Shown: positions 33,439 to 42,838 of the stretch, piece after piece
Numbering within the stretch: position 1 is the first letter of the stretch
Layout: every line of letters starts with the position of its first letter
NCBI GenBank assembly: GCA_964527205.1
Contig: CAZGQG010000015.1
Location: 1-44,864, forward strand
Source of the DNA: JARICQ01 sp964527205
GTDB taxonomy: Bacteria > Bacillota > Clostridia > Tissierellales > Tissierellaceae
Direction: 5' to 3'
Length of the DNA stretch: 44,864 nt
Notes under the pieces: model-generated
Seen by the model: only the letters and a program-made list of their open reading frames with translations
Databases searched by the model: none
Told to the model about the DNA's origin: nothing
Made by a program: the position numbers and the translations under genes

Positions 33439-36129
33439 TTAATGTCTATTTCTAAAAACTATCTTAGCAATCTCACCAATTACCAAAGGAATGAATGCAA
33501 ACTGAAGAACTATTCTCCAATCTGAAAGTCCCAATGAAAATGTGTGGAATACATCATGTAATATTGGTATATATAAGACTCCAAGCATTAATCCAAAGGA
33601 AGCCAGTGTGGCCCATACCATGGTTCTGTTGGTAAAGAATCCAATTTTAAATAGGCTATATCTTTGAGACCTACTAGAGTAGGCACGAAGTAATTCCGCC
33701 AAGACCAAGGTTGTAAAGGTTATGGTCCTTGCCTTTAAAATATCATCAGGATAATGATTTAAACCCCATCTGTAGGCTAGTAAAGCAGCTCCACCTACGG
33801 CCAAACTTTGGAAGATTATACCAATCATCATATTCCTATCAAGTATAGGCTTTTTAGGATCCCTTGGATCCATATCCATTATATCAGGGTCTCCTTCTTC
33901 AACTCCAAGAGCTAGGGCTGGAAAACTATCTGTAACTAGATTTAGCCATAATAGCTGAATTGGCAGCAGTGGTACAGGAAGTCCCATAAGTATACTTACA
34001 AATACTAGGATAATTTCACCTATATTACAAGATAAGAGAAAGAAAACAAATTTCTTTATATTGCTGTATATTATCCTTCCCTCTTCTACAGCTGCTACTA
34101 TACTGGAGAAATTATCATCAGTAAGTATTAAATCAGCAGTATTCTTTGCCACATCAGTACCTGTAATTCCCATTGATACTCCTATGTCTGCTCTTTTTAA
34201 AGCAAGGGCGTCATTAACCCCATCTCCAGTCATGGCAACAATCTCACCATTTGCTCTGAGGGCATTTACTATCCTTACCTTATGCTCAGGACTAACCCTT
34301 GCATATACCTTTACATGGTTTACTACTTCTTCAAGTTCCTTATCTGTATATTTTTCTAAATCATCACCTGTAATGGCCTGATCAATTGATTCTGCCATTC
34401 CAAGCTCCTCTGCAATTGCAAAGGCAGTTTCCTTATAATCACCAGTGATCATTGCAGTTTTTATACCAGCCTTCTTACATTCCCTAATAGCATCCTTTGC
34501 CTCTACACGGGCTGGATCTATCATACCAGTAAGCCCTACAAAGGTCATATCCACTTCATTGTTTTCACTGGATATGTCATTAGGAAGACTATCATATTCT
34601 CTATAGGCAAAGGCTAAGACCCTTAGGGCTTGCTTTGAAAACTGGCTGTTTATTTCCATGACCTCTTCCTTTAATTGGTCAGTAAACTCTATAACCTTTC
34701 CATTCATGCTTATCTTATTACATTTCTTTATTATTATATCCGGAGCTCCCTTTGTAAAACTTACAATTTTTTCAGGAAGATAGTTTTCATGGAAAGTTGT
34801 CATCATCTTCCTAGCAGAATCAAAGGGTATTTCTTCAACCCTAGGATATTTTTTATTGCTTTCTTCTTTAAGTAAATTATTCTTTCCTGCCAGTGTTACA
34901 AGTGCTCCCTCTGTTGGGTCCCCAATTATCTTATAGGCATCTCCCTCAAGACTTAACTCTGAATCATTTGCAAGTAGGGAAATGGATAGGAGGGTTTCTA
35001 AATCACCTATGTCAGCGGTATTTACTTTTTCTCCATCAACTAGAAAATCTCCACTTGGCTCATAGCCTCCGCCAGTTATATCTAAAATCTTATTATCTGT
35101 AAAGACCTTTGTAACTGTCATTTCATTTTGAGTTAAGGTACCTGTCTTGTCTGAGCAGATAACTGTAGTAGAACCTAGGGTTTCCACAGCAAGTAACTTC
35201 TTAACTATGGCGTGTCTTTTTACCATCTTATTCATACCAAGAGCTAAGACTATGGTTACTATTGCGGGTAATCCCTCAGGAATTGCAGCAACAGCAAGGG
35301 ATATAGCTACCATAAACATTTCAAGAACTTCCCTACCTTGAAGTAATCCAATTACAAATACAGCAATACATATAATTATTGTAGCTATACCTAGGAATTT
35401 ACCAAGTTGATTTAATTGCTTTTGAAGAGGTGTTAACTCATCCTCATAAGTTTGAATCATTGTAGCAATCTTACCTATTTCTGTTGAATGCCCTGTCCCT
35501 ACAACTAGACCTTGGCCCCTACCATAGGTTACTGCTGTGCTCATATAGGCCATATTTAATCTGTCGCCTAGGGGTGCATCCTCTAGAAAACTTGACTTAC
35601 TATCCTTTTCCACAGGAACAGACTCACCTGTAAGGGATGCCTCTTCTACCTTTAGGTTAGAACTTTCTATTATTCTTAGGTCAGCAGGGATTATATCTCC
35701 TGCCTCAAGTATTACAATGTCTCCAGGAACAAGCTCTGAAGACGGAATCTCTACTACACTTCCATTTCTCCTTACCTTAGCATTAGGTGAACTCATTTTT
35801 TTAAGTGCATCTAAGGCTTTTTCAGCCTTGCCCTCTTGGTAAAGACCTAGGAAGGCATTGACAATAACTATGGCTATAATTACAATTGCATCTTTTCCTT
35901 CTCCTACAGCTGCAGAAACTAAGGCAGCTACAATCAAGATAATGACTAAAAAATCTGAGAACTGTTCTAGTAATTTCTTGAAAAAGCTCTTTTTAGCTTC
36001 TTCCTTTAATTCATTTGGACCATGCTTTTCAAGCTTAGACTGGACTTGTTGGTCGCTTAAGCCTGTTTCAAAATTAGATTCCAATTCAGATAAAGATTCT
36101 TCTTTGCTCTTCTTATACCATTCTTTCAA
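33439..36129 (-). CDS. P-type cation ATPase, Ca2+/Mn2+ type (P2A)
   Basis: 896 residues. An N-terminal cation-ATPase domain is followed by paired helices (about 55-73 and 80-97). The actuator domain has LTGES (166-170). M4 carries AAIPEGLPA (281-289, Glu285 as ion ligand), and Asp327 in ICSDKTGTLTQ is the phosphorylated residue. A nucleotide-binding domain and TGDGVND follow. M5 has SCNIGE and M6 NLVTDS. Site-I-like Asn and Glu in M5 resemble SERCA-type pumps. The leader is a yybP-ykoY (Mn2+) riboswitch, so manganese export is likely, alone or with calcium. The ATG at 36129 has an AAGGATGGGATG leader. Confidence 0.92.
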   Translation of the reverse strand: MKEWYKKSKEESLSELESNFETGLSDQQVQSKLEKHGPNELKEEAKKSFFKKLLEQFSDFLVIILIVAALVSAAVGEGKDAIVIIAIVIVNAFLGLYQEGKAEKALDALKKMSSPNAKVRRNGSVVEIPSSELVPGDIVILEAGDIIPADLRIIESSNLKVEEASLTGESVPVEKDSKSSFLEDAPLGDRLNMAYMSTAVTYGRGQGLVVGTGHSTEIGKIATMIQTYEDELTPLQKQLNQLGKFLGIATIIICIAVFVIGLLQGREVLEMFMVAISLAVAAIPEGLPAIVTIVLALGMNKMVKRHAIVKKLLAVETLGSTTVICSDKTGTLTQNEMTVTKVFTDNKILDITGGGYEPSGDFLVDGEKVNTADIGDLETLLSISLLANDSELSLEGDAYKIIGDPTEGALVTLAGKNNLLKEESNKKYPRVEEIPFDSARKMMTTFHENYLPEKIVSFTKGAPDIIIKKCNKISMNGKVIEFTDQLKEEVMEINSQFSKQALRVLAFAYREYDSLPNDISSENNEVDMTFVGLTGMIDPARVEAKDAIRECKKAGIKTAMITGDYKETAFAIAEELGMAESIDQAITGDDLEKYTDKELEEVVNHVKVYARVSPEHKVRIVNALRANGEIVAMTGDGVNDALALKRADIGVSMGITGTDVAKNTADLILTDDNFSSIVAAVEEGRIIYSNIKKFVFFLLSCNIGEIILVFVSILMGLPVPLLPIQLLWLNLVTDSFPALALGVEEGDPDIMDMDPRDPKKPILDRNMMIGIIFQSLAVGGAALLAYRWGLNHYPDDILKARTITFTTLVLAELLRAYSSRSQRYSLFKIGFFTNRTMVWATLASFGLMLGVLYIPILHDVFHTFSLGLSDWRIVLQFAFIPLVIGEIAKIVFRNRH

Positions 36130-36190
36130 AACATCCCATCCTTTCTTTTTCTAATTATTTATATATACCCTTATATTGACAAAAATCAAA

Positions 36191-36305
36191 CAAAAAGACC
36201 CTTGCTTTGACTATGCCAAAACAAAGGTCTTGCTTCCTAATTTAGGTAGTTAGCCGGGATTAACCGTATTGACGACTAACTAATTTTAAGCTACTCCCCT
36301 TCGAT
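36191..36305 (-). promoter_or_regulatory. yybP-ykoY manganese riboswitch with terminator
   Basis: The minus-strand leader of the P-type ATPase starts near 36305 and reads GAAGGGGAGTAGC, then GTCGTCAATACGG, then CCCGGCT, and GCAAGACCTTTG, the conserved blocks of the yybP-ykoY class. AAGG at the 5' side can pair with CCTT at the 3' side to form P1. Overlapping this, AAGACC (minus-strand 36226-36231) pairs with GGTCTT (36195-36200), ending in T5, an intrinsic terminator. Mn2+ binding should favour P1 and transcription of the pump. Position is about 60 bp before the gene. Confidence 0.9.
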
Positions 36306-36359
36306 TGAGTTTATTATATACTAAAGTACTAGTAGATTCAATATAAATATAAAATATAT

Positions 36360-36388
36360 TTGACTTTAAATATTCTTTATAAGATAAT
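36360..36388 (+). promoter_or_regulatory. SigA promoter of walRK
   Basis: TTGACT (36360-36365), 17-bp spacer, GATAAT (36383-36388), 43 bp before the chosen walR start. With the divergent riboswitch this accounts for the 300-bp spacer; no extra gene is seen in it. Confidence 0.65.
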
Positions 36389-36431
36389 TTACTTAAGGAA
36401 AATTTAATCCTTGGAGATAGGAGTGAATGAA

Positions 36432-37127
36432 TTGGAAAATAAAGTAATTATTATAGATGATGAAAAAGCTATAGTAGATATTATAAAATACAATTTAGAA
36501 AAAGAAGGTTACAAGGTAATAACCGCTTATGATGGGGAAGAGGGATTGGAGCAAATACGTAAACACTCTCCAGACATGGCAATACTTGATGTAATGATGC
36601 CAAAGAAAGATGGATTCCAAGTCTTAAAAGAGCTTAGACCAGAATTCGATCTTCCTGTAATAATGCTTACTGCAAAAGAGGAAGAGGTAGATAAGGTCTT
36701 AGGCCTTGAGCTTGGGGCAGATGATTATATTACCAAGCCCTTTAGCATGAGAGAATTAATGGCCAGGGTAAAGGCCAACTTAAGAAGACTGGATATTAGC
36801 AATAATAATATGAAGGATCAAAACACAGTGATAAGCTCTGATGGACTGGAAATTGACTATGATAAGTACGAGGTTAAAAAAGATGGGGAGGTTGTAGAGC
36901 TAACCCTTAGGGAGTTTGAACTCTTAAAGTTCTTAGCTGCCAGTGGAAACCAAGTTTTTTCTAGAGAACAATTACTAGAAGAAGTATGGGGCTATGAATA
37001 TTATGGGGACATAAGGACTGTAGATGTTACAGTTAGAAGATTAAGAGAAAAGGTGGAAGATAAGGACGGAGAGTTCAGGTATATAATTACCAAAAGGGGA
37101 GTAGGATATTACTTCAGGAGGGTTTAA
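36432..37127 (+). CDS. walR: Response regulator WalR (YycF), OmpR family
   Basis: 231 residues. The receiver domain (1-120) has the acidic pair Asp9-Asp10, phospho-acceptor Asp53 (ILDVMMPKKDG), the LTAKEEE Thr and the conserved Lys in YITKPF. An OmpR-type winged helix (about 135-231) has LTLREFELLKFL and the recognition stretch DIRTVDVTVRRLREKVE. It controls cell-wall metabolism through TGTAAC-N5-TGTAAC boxes, two of which lie in this window. Start: AGGAG at 36419-36423, 8 bases before TTG at 36432; TTG at 36411 lies upstream of that site. walK follows after 2 bases, then yycHI and walJ, so this is WalR rather than a general PhoP. Confidence 0.93.
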   Translation: MENKVIIIDDEKAIVDIIKYNLEKEGYKVITAYDGEEGLEQIRKHSPDMAILDVMMPKKDGFQVLKELRPEFDLPVIMLTAKEEEVDKVLGLELGADDYITKPFSMRELMARVKANLRRLDISNNNMKDQNTVISSDGLEIDYDKYEVKKDGEVVELTLREFELLKFLAASGNQVFSREQLLEEVWGYEYYGDIRTVDVTVRRLREKVEDKDGEFRYIITKRGVGYYFRRV

Positions 37128-37129
37128 TT

Positions 37130-38923
37130 ATGTTTTCAAGTATTAAGTGGAAATTTATAATTGTATACTTTCTTCTTGTTTTTATAGCCATGCTAATTGT
37201 TGGAGGCTTTATAGTTGCCAGATTGGAAGATCAGCAAATAGGAGATGTAATAAATAATATGGAAAAGGATATAGAAGCCATTGTTCAGTCATCTTCAGAT
37301 GTATCAGAAGAAAACTGGGAAGATGTAAGAGAGGGTTTACAGGGAACAATAAATGACTGGAGACTAGCGAGCAATGGAATCCTATATATTGTCTATGACC
37401 AAGAGGTCCCAACTATACTTGCCTCTAGTTCAAGGCAAAACACAGATATAATAGGAGGCAATGCCCTATCCTATAAGAATATGGATCCTACATTAATATT
37501 AGAGGCCTATAAGACTGGTGAAAAATCCAGTGGAACCAGGCTAGATATAAATGAAAATACAAATATAGGACACTTGGCTTATCCAGTACTTACAGAATTT
37601 GGAGAGGTTAAGGGTCTGTTATACATGACCTCAGATCTTGAAAATGTTTATAATACAGTAAATTCATCTAAAGAGATTCTTACAAATGCTACACTTATAG
37701 CCCTATTAATTACAGTGGTCCTAGGGTACATAATCGCCTCCAGTGTTACAGAACCTATTAGAGATGTAACCAAAAAGGCTGAGGCCATGGCAAGTGGTAA
37801 TTTAGACCAATATGTAGAGGTTAAGTCAGATGATGAAATAGGACAGCTTGCCAGCATGTTCAACCATTTAAATCTTAAATTAAATGAAACCCTAAAACAA
37901 ATGGACCTTGAGAAAAACAAGTTGGATACAATATTTAACTATATGGCAGAAGGGGTTATAGCTGTTGATATAGATGGGAATCTTATACATGCAAATCCAA
38001 TAGCAGCAAAAATAATCAACTCAAACAATAAGGGCATAGAAGATATTAATAGTTTCAATCTGGATTTAATAGGATTGGGAGATATAGATTATGATGATTT
38101 AGATACTTTAGAAGGAGATCAAACAGTAAAGGGAAGCTCAGAGGTATATAAAATAAAATACGCTCCCTTTAAAAATGAAAGAGATAAGATAGCTGGTCTT
38201 ATAATAGTTTTTCAAGATATAACCAAGGAACATAAATTAGACATAATGAGAACAGAGTTTGTAGCCAATGTGTCCCATGAATTAAAAACTCCTATTACTA
38301 CTATAAAATCCTATACAGAGACCTTAATAGATGGTGATGTGGATGAAAAGACTAGGAAAGGCTTTTTAAATGTAATAGAAAACGAGTGCGATAGGATGGG
38401 CAGATTAGTTACGGACTTATTAGATCTTTCTAATTTGGATTATCAAAGCACTAATTGGGATAAGAGTGAACATTCCATAGCTGCTCTTATAAATGAAATA
38501 ATACTAAAGCTACGTATTACCCTAAAGGAAAACAATCATCACTTATCCTTGGATATAGAAGAAGACTTGCCCCTAGTAAATATAGATAAGGATGGTATAG
38601 AAAGAGTGTTACTGAACATAATATACAATGCTATAAAATATACTGAAGAGGGCGGAGAAATAGGAATTAAAGTAAGGAAAAGGGATGTCTATGTGGATAT
38701 AGAGGTAAGAGACACAGGTGTAGGTATACCTGAGGAAGATATAGAGAGAATATTTGAAAGGTTTTATAGGGTGGAAAAGGGTAGAAGCAGAGAGCAGGGA
38801 GGAACAGGTTTAGGACTTGCCATTGCAAAACAAATCGTAGCAGCCCACAATGGGCATATAAGCTTAGATAGCAAAGTTGGCCAGGGAACCAGGATTAATG
38901 TTCAATTACCCTATGAAATGTAA
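37130..38923 (+). CDS. walK: Sensor histidine kinase WalK (YycG)
   Basis: 597 residues. The first membrane helix is about 9-30 and an extracellular sensor domain spans about 31-183. The second helix is about 185-205 and HAMP runs about 206-258. PAS covers about 263-370. HisKA has His383 in NVSHELKTPIT. The HATPase domain has the N-box NIIYNAIKYTEEGG, DTGVGIPEEDIERIFERFYR and GGTGLGLAIAKQ. This domain order is that of WalK, which monitors wall synthesis and phosphorylates WalR. Start ATG sits 2 bases after walR (GGAGGGTTTA). The extracellular part is a normal size for this family. Confidence 0.94.
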   Translation: MFSSIKWKFIIVYFLLVFIAMLIVGGFIVARLEDQQIGDVINNMEKDIEAIVQSSSDVSEENWEDVREGLQGTINDWRLASNGILYIVYDQEVPTILASSSRQNTDIIGGNALSYKNMDPTLILEAYKTGEKSSGTRLDINENTNIGHLAYPVLTEFGEVKGLLYMTSDLENVYNTVNSSKEILTNATLIALLITVVLGYIIASSVTEPIRDVTKKAEAMASGNLDQYVEVKSDDEIGQLASMFNHLNLKLNETLKQMDLEKNKLDTIFNYMAEGVIAVDIDGNLIHANPIAAKIINSNNKGIEDINSFNLDLIGLGDIDYDDLDTLEGDQTVKGSSEVYKIKYAPFKNERDKIAGLIIVFQDITKEHKLDIMRTEFVANVSHELKTPITTIKSYTETLIDGDVDEKTRKGFLNVIENECDRMGRLVTDLLDLSNLDYQSTNWDKSEHSIAALINEIILKLRITLKENNHHLSLDIEEDLPLVNIDKDGIERVLLNIIYNAIKYTEEGGEIGIKVRKRDVYVDIEVRDTGVGIPEEDIERIFERFYRVEKGRSREQGGTGLGLAIAKQIVAAHNGHISLDSKVGQGTRINVQLPYEM

Positions 38924-38940
38924 TTTAAGCTTAATTACAT

Positions 38941-38973
38941 TGTAACGAGACTGTAACAATTATAGATTATAAT
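38941..38973 (+). promoter_or_regulatory. WalR box and promoter of the secreted-protein/yycHI genes
   Basis: TGTAAC (38941-38946), GAGAC, TGTAAC (38952-38957) matches the WalR consensus TGTWAH-N5-TGTWAH exactly. TATAAT follows at 38968-38973, and the expected -35 region (38945-38950) falls inside the box and has no good -35 hexamer. This is the geometry of an activated promoter. It would let WalR control the genes that follow, including its own modulators YycH and YycI. Confidence 0.7.
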
Positions 38974-39014
38974 TGACTTAAGAAGAATTTTGTAGAGTGG
39001 GAGGAGGTAGAAAT

Positions 39015-39521
39015 ATGAAAAAGAAATTAATAATAGGTTTTTTGCTTTGTATTGCAATCTTAGCAATTAGTCCAGTAAGTAATGCCACTTCTGGATCAAC
39101 AGTGGATGCAGAAGCAAAAACCAGCGTTAATATAGATAAGAGTAAGTATGGACTAATTAGCCCTGAAAAAAGAGCCTATACTTCAAAGGAAAGAGTTACT
39201 TTTATCAATGGCAAGGCGCCAGCAGAGACTAAAATTACCATAAAGATTTATGGGACAACGGATTTAACTAGAAAGAACTTTAATCTTCATAAGCTTCCAA
39301 AGAAAGATGACTATATTGAATTTTATTCAGACCAGGTAATAGCTGGTAACATGGGCTTCTTTGATAAGCAACTAGACCTAGTAAGTGGAATAAATAAAAT
39401 TACATTAAATTTTAATGTGGAAGGGGTTCCAAATATAGAGCTAATAGTCTATGTGCAAAATGATTTGACCAAGGCTACCAAACAAATAAAGATTAGCGAC
39501 CTTATACCCTTAATGAGCTAA
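39015..39521 (+). CDS. Secreted protein of unknown function
   Basis: 168 residues. A classic signal peptide (MKKKLIIGFLLCIAILAISPVSNA, probable cleavage after Ala24) is followed by a beta-rich domain with NKITLNFNVEGVPNIEL and similar strands. There is no anchor motif, so it is exported and possibly released or wall-associated. The ATG at 39015 follows GGGAGGAGG; an upstream GTG frame is not needed. It lies between walK and yycH and directly behind a WalR box, so I infer that it belongs to the wall-stress regulon. No family recognised. Confidence 0.75.
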   Translation: MKKKLIIGFLLCIAILAISPVSNATSGSTVDAEAKTSVNIDKSKYGLISPEKRAYTSKERVTFINGKAPAETKITIKIYGTTDLTRKNFNLHKLPKKDDYIEFYSDQVIAGNMGFFDKQLDLVSGINKITLNFNVEGVPNIELIVYVQNDLTKATKQIKISDLIPLMS

Positions 39522-39550
39522 TTCTTGGAGTGATATTGGAGTGGTTATAG

Positions 39551-40975
39551 ATGAAGGAAAGGCTAAAAACACTACTGCTAATATCCCTAGTAGGTATTAG
39601 CTTGTGGTTTACACAGAAATCTTGGATAGAGATGCCTAATCGGTTTTTCAATGTATTTGAATCTGAAAAGGCATATAGCTCAACTTATTTGCTCTCAGAC
39701 ATGCTGGCACCAAATAAGTACATTTTAAACTTTAATGAAAAGTATCATACAGTGATTAATAATGACTATGAGAAGGGATTACTCTTCTATGCCAAAGACT
39801 TAATAACTCAGGGCCTTAGCAATAAGCTTATAGAAATAAGCAACGTGGATGAAAAAGAATACCATAATTATTTCAATAGAAGATCCATTGTATTTTACTT
39901 TCCTGAAAAAGTTAACACCCGTTTACTAACAAAAATACTTGAGATAGAAAGTCCCAACGAAGTTATGGATAATCTATCTGACATAGACAATGTATATATA
40001 TTTTTAGCAAGTGGAGATCCTTTTTTCATATTTTCTGATGGAGAGGATCATTTTAGAGTGTCTGTAGAAAATCTTGATACAAGTAACTTAAAAGAAAAAT
40101 TTAAGAAAATAGAAGCTGACAAGAATTACAACTATTATGATTCTATGGCCAATAGATTTGCCATAGACAACAATATATTTATACCCTATGAAATGAACAA
40201 TCCAATTCCTAGGGTATTTGTGGAAAATAAAATAGTAAGCTTTACAGAGGATGAGAAAAAAGAATTGGTGGAAACCTTCTTTGATAAGGATATAGACTAT
40301 ATTAGAGAAATTGTAGAAAATAATGGATCCACGATTTATGTATATAACCAAAAGGTACTTAAATTAGATATAAATGGTACATTAGAGTATTTTAATAGTT
40401 TGGAAAACAAAGTAAGAAAAAGAAATCTCTATGAAAGTATGAATACAGCAACTAATTTTTTATCTCAAAATACGGATTTAATATTAAATATGTATTTAGA
40501 TGAAATTGAAGAAATTGAAATTGATAATAGCCTGGGCTATAGATTTACCTTTGGATATAGGGTAGGTGGAATACCAGTTATCTTAGGCAATCAAGAAGTA
40601 GATGATTTCATAGAAATGGAAGTATTCAATGGAGAGGTAAGACTTTATAAACATCATATTAGAAGATACATGAATAGGAAATCAGAGGATATAAAATTAG
40701 AGAAAAAGATACTTTCTTCTTTTCAGGTAATAGATATGAATGATCAGTATATAATAGAGGCCTATTTAAGGGAAAACAAAGTTAATACAAAGGATGAAGA
40801 GGATATTATAGAAGAGGTTCTCTCATCTATTCAAAGTATAGATCTTGCATATTTCGATCCATCTATTAAGACAATAGGGGAAGAACTTATTCCTGTTTGG
40901 GTTATTGAATCTGAAAAAGCTTTCTTTGCATTTAATGTATATAATGGAGAACTTATCTATCAGCAAACATATTAA
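39551..40975 (+). CDS. yycH: WalK modulator YycH
   Basis: 474 residues with one N-terminal membrane helix (LKTLLLISLVGISLWFTQKSW, about 4-24) and a large extracellular part, the YycH layout. A late segment (DLAYFDPSIKTIGEELIPVWVIESE) resembles the YycH/YycI domain shared with the next gene. YycH and YycI interact with WalK at the membrane; they restrain it in Bacillus and activate it in Staphylococcus. GGAGTGG precedes the ATG. Sequence identity to known YycH proteins is likely low, so the call rests on topology and position between walK and yycI. Confidence 0.83.
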   Translation: MKERLKTLLLISLVGISLWFTQKSWIEMPNRFFNVFESEKAYSSTYLLSDMLAPNKYILNFNEKYHTVINNDYEKGLLFYAKDLITQGLSNKLIEISNVDEKEYHNYFNRRSIVFYFPEKVNTRLLTKILEIESPNEVMDNLSDIDNVYIFLASGDPFFIFSDGEDHFRVSVENLDTSNLKEKFKKIEADKNYNYYDSMANRFAIDNNIFIPYEMNNPIPRVFVENKIVSFTEDEKKELVETFFDKDIDYIREIVENNGSTIYVYNQKVLKLDINGTLEYFNSLENKVRKRNLYESMNTATNFLSQNTDLILNMYLDEIEEIEIDNSLGYRFTFGYRVGGIPVILGNQEVDDFIEMEVFNGEVRLYKHHIRRYMNRKSEDIKLEKKILSSFQVIDMNDQYIIEAYLRENKVNTKDEEDIIEEVLSSIQSIDLAYFDPSIKTIGEELIPVWVIESEKAFFAFNVYNGELIYQQTY

Positions 40976-40992
40976 GATGGATGGTGATTGAG

Positions 40993-41844
40993 TTGAATTG
41001 GTCAAAGGCAAAATCTATTCTTATAATTGCGTTTATTTTAACCAATGTATTTTTAGCGGCAAACCTCTTATCAGAAGAAAACAAAGAATTATCAACTGTT
41101 AAGGATAGCTTTGTAGAAGATGTGCTTGAGATTTTAGGAAGAAAGAACATTTCTGTAGATGCTGAGATACCAGATGAATTGCCTAGCTTAAATATGCTAA
41201 ATGTTAAATATGAGATTACAGATTACTATAATATAAATAATAAGTATTTTGGTGGAAGAGGAAGCATAGAAGAGATAGATGAAGATAAGGTAATCATATC
41301 CTGGGATCAAGAAACTGTTTCCATTGAAAATGCTAAAAAGATTAAATACAAGAACAATAGGGAGAGCACAGGATACAATGAATTAGATCCTAATAAGGCG
41401 GAAGAAATGGTGGAAAGATTTCTAAGGGACAGGGGACATGAAACCCTAGGTATGGATTTATGGAGCTTGGAAGAAGATAAGCTAAAGAATCAATATGAAC
41501 TTAAGTATTCTATGCTTTATGAAGAAAAATACCTTGAACTGGCCTATACAAATGTCCTATTAGATAATGATGGTGTACTAGAGCTTGAAAGATTGTGGTT
41601 AATTCCCTTAGAAGAAGGAGAAATACCCATATATATAAATACAGCTCCCAAGGCACTTCTTGATTTAATTGACAAGGAAAAGTTTTACGGTAAAACCATA
41701 GCTGATATATCCCTTTGCTATTACTTTAATCCTGAAGAAGATGATTATGTGGAAGAGCCAGAAGAAGCAAAGGAAGGTAGGGCTATACCTGCCTGGAGAA
41801 TAATATTTAAAGATGGAACAAAGACAATTATAGATAACTATTAG
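40993..41844 (+). CDS. yycI: WalK modulator YycI
   Basis: About 283 residues: a membrane helix right at the N-terminus (MNWSKAKSILIIAFILTNVFLAAN), then an extracellular YycI/YycH-like domain whose C-terminus reads GRAIPAWRIIFKDGTKTII. YycI normally starts MNWSKTK, so the TTG at 40993 (GGTGATTGAG before it) is preferred over the ATG at 40981, which lacks a good site. It begins 17 bp after yycH and ends at a terminator, closing the walRK-yycHI transcript. Function as for YycH. Confidence 0.83.
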   Translation: MNWSKAKSILIIAFILTNVFLAANLLSEENKELSTVKDSFVEDVLEILGRKNISVDAEIPDELPSLNMLNVKYEITDYYNINNKYFGGRGSIEEIDEDKVIISWDQETVSIENAKKIKYKNNRESTGYNELDPNKAEEMVERFLRDRGHETLGMDLWSLEEDKLKNQYELKYSMLYEEKYLELAYTNVLLDNDGVLELERLWLIPLEEGEIPIYINTAPKALLDLIDKEKFYGKTIADISLCYYFNPEEDDYVEEPEEAKEGRAIPAWRIIFKDGTKTIIDNY

Positions 41845-41845
41845 G

Positions 41846-41879
41846 GTACTTTTAAAAATAAAATTTAAGAGTACTTTTT
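41846..41879 (+). terminator. Terminator of the walRK-yycHI operon
   Basis: GTACTTTTAAA (41846-41856) pairs with TTTAAGAGTAC (41864-41874), with one T-G wobble, followed by TTTTTGTTTTG. It starts 2 bp after the yycI stop codon. Confidence 0.7.
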
Positions 41880-41909
41880 GTTTTGCCTAAAACTGTTCTT
41901 TTATCTATA

Positions 41910-41937
41910 TTACAATCTCCTATATTTATGTTATAAT
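41910..41937 (+). promoter_or_regulatory. Putative promoter of walJ
   Basis: TTACAA (41910-41915), 16-bp spacer, TATAAT (41932-41937), about 34 bp before the start codon. It follows the yycI terminator, so walJ may be transcribed separately. Confidence 0.5.
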
Positions 41938-41970
41938 GGAAGAGTGATGTAGAATTGAAGGAGGAAGTAT

Positions 41971-42765
41971 ATGACAGTCAAATTTTGCTCTCTTTCTAGT
42001 GGGAGTTCTGGAAATGCTCAGTACATAGAAACAAAAAATACTAGAATCTTAATAGACAGCGGTTTTTCCGGTAAGAGGATAGAGGAGCTTCTAGGATCTA
42101 TTGATGTGTGCCCAAAGACATTGGATGCCATACTGGTTACTCATGAGCATACAGACCATGTTAGAGGGGTAGGAGTCATGTCTAGAAGGTACGACATACC
42201 CATATATGGCAATGCAAAGACTTGGCTGGGTATGGAGAAGAAGATAGGAAAGATAAGTGAATCTAATATCAAGGTATTTGACACAGAGGATTATATAGAC
42301 ATAAATGATATAGAAGTAAATCCCATACACATATTTCATGATGCCAATGAGCCAGTAGGATATATCTTAAGAAATGGAGATATAAAATTAAGTATAATCA
42401 CTGATACTGGTTGGGTAAGCAATAATATGAAAGAAAAGATAAGGGGCTCTGATTTAATCTTAATGGAATCAAATCATGACACTAATATGCTAAAAAATGG
42501 AACTTATCCATGGCCGCTTAAACAAAGAATAGCAAGCACCAGAGGACATCTATCCAATGATGAGGCTGGATTGGTTTTAAGTGAAACTTTGGAGGGAAGC
42601 GGAGAAATAGTGCTTCTAGGACATCTAAGTCAGGATAATAATGAGCCAGAAAGAGCATATGAGACGGTTAGAACCCACCTGGATCTTAGTGGTTTAAACA
42701 CAGACAGGGATATAATTTTGGAGATGACCCACAGAGACAAGTGCACAAAAATATATTATTTGTAG
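41971..42765 (+). CDS. walJ: Metallo-beta-lactamase-fold hydrolase WalJ (YycJ)
   Basis: 264 residues of metallo-beta-lactamase fold with the metal motif THEHTDHVRG near residues 57-66, the FHDANEPVGYIL strand, SIITDTGWV, and HLSNDEAGLV and GHLSQDNNEPE near the C-terminus. This is WalJ/YycJ, always found behind the WalRK genes in Firmicutes, suspected to be a nuclease coordinating division with replication or repair. AGGAGG lies before the ATG. Substrate is not set by sequence. Confidence 0.92.
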   Translation: MTVKFCSLSSGSSGNAQYIETKNTRILIDSGFSGKRIEELLGSIDVCPKTLDAILVTHEHTDHVRGVGVMSRRYDIPIYGNAKTWLGMEKKIGKISESNIKVFDTEDYIDINDIEVNPIHIFHDANEPVGYILRNGDIKLSIITDTGWVSNNMKEKIRGSDLILMESNHDTNMLKNGTYPWPLKQRIASTRGHLSNDEAGLVLSETLEGSGEIVLLGHLSQDNNEPERAYETVRTHLDLSGLNTDRDIILEMTHRDKCTKIYYL

Positions 42766-42838
42766 TAAATTTGATTAAGTATTCTGAAAATATGGTATAA
42801 TTATAGTATAGGACTAGGACAAAATAGGAGGTGTCTAT

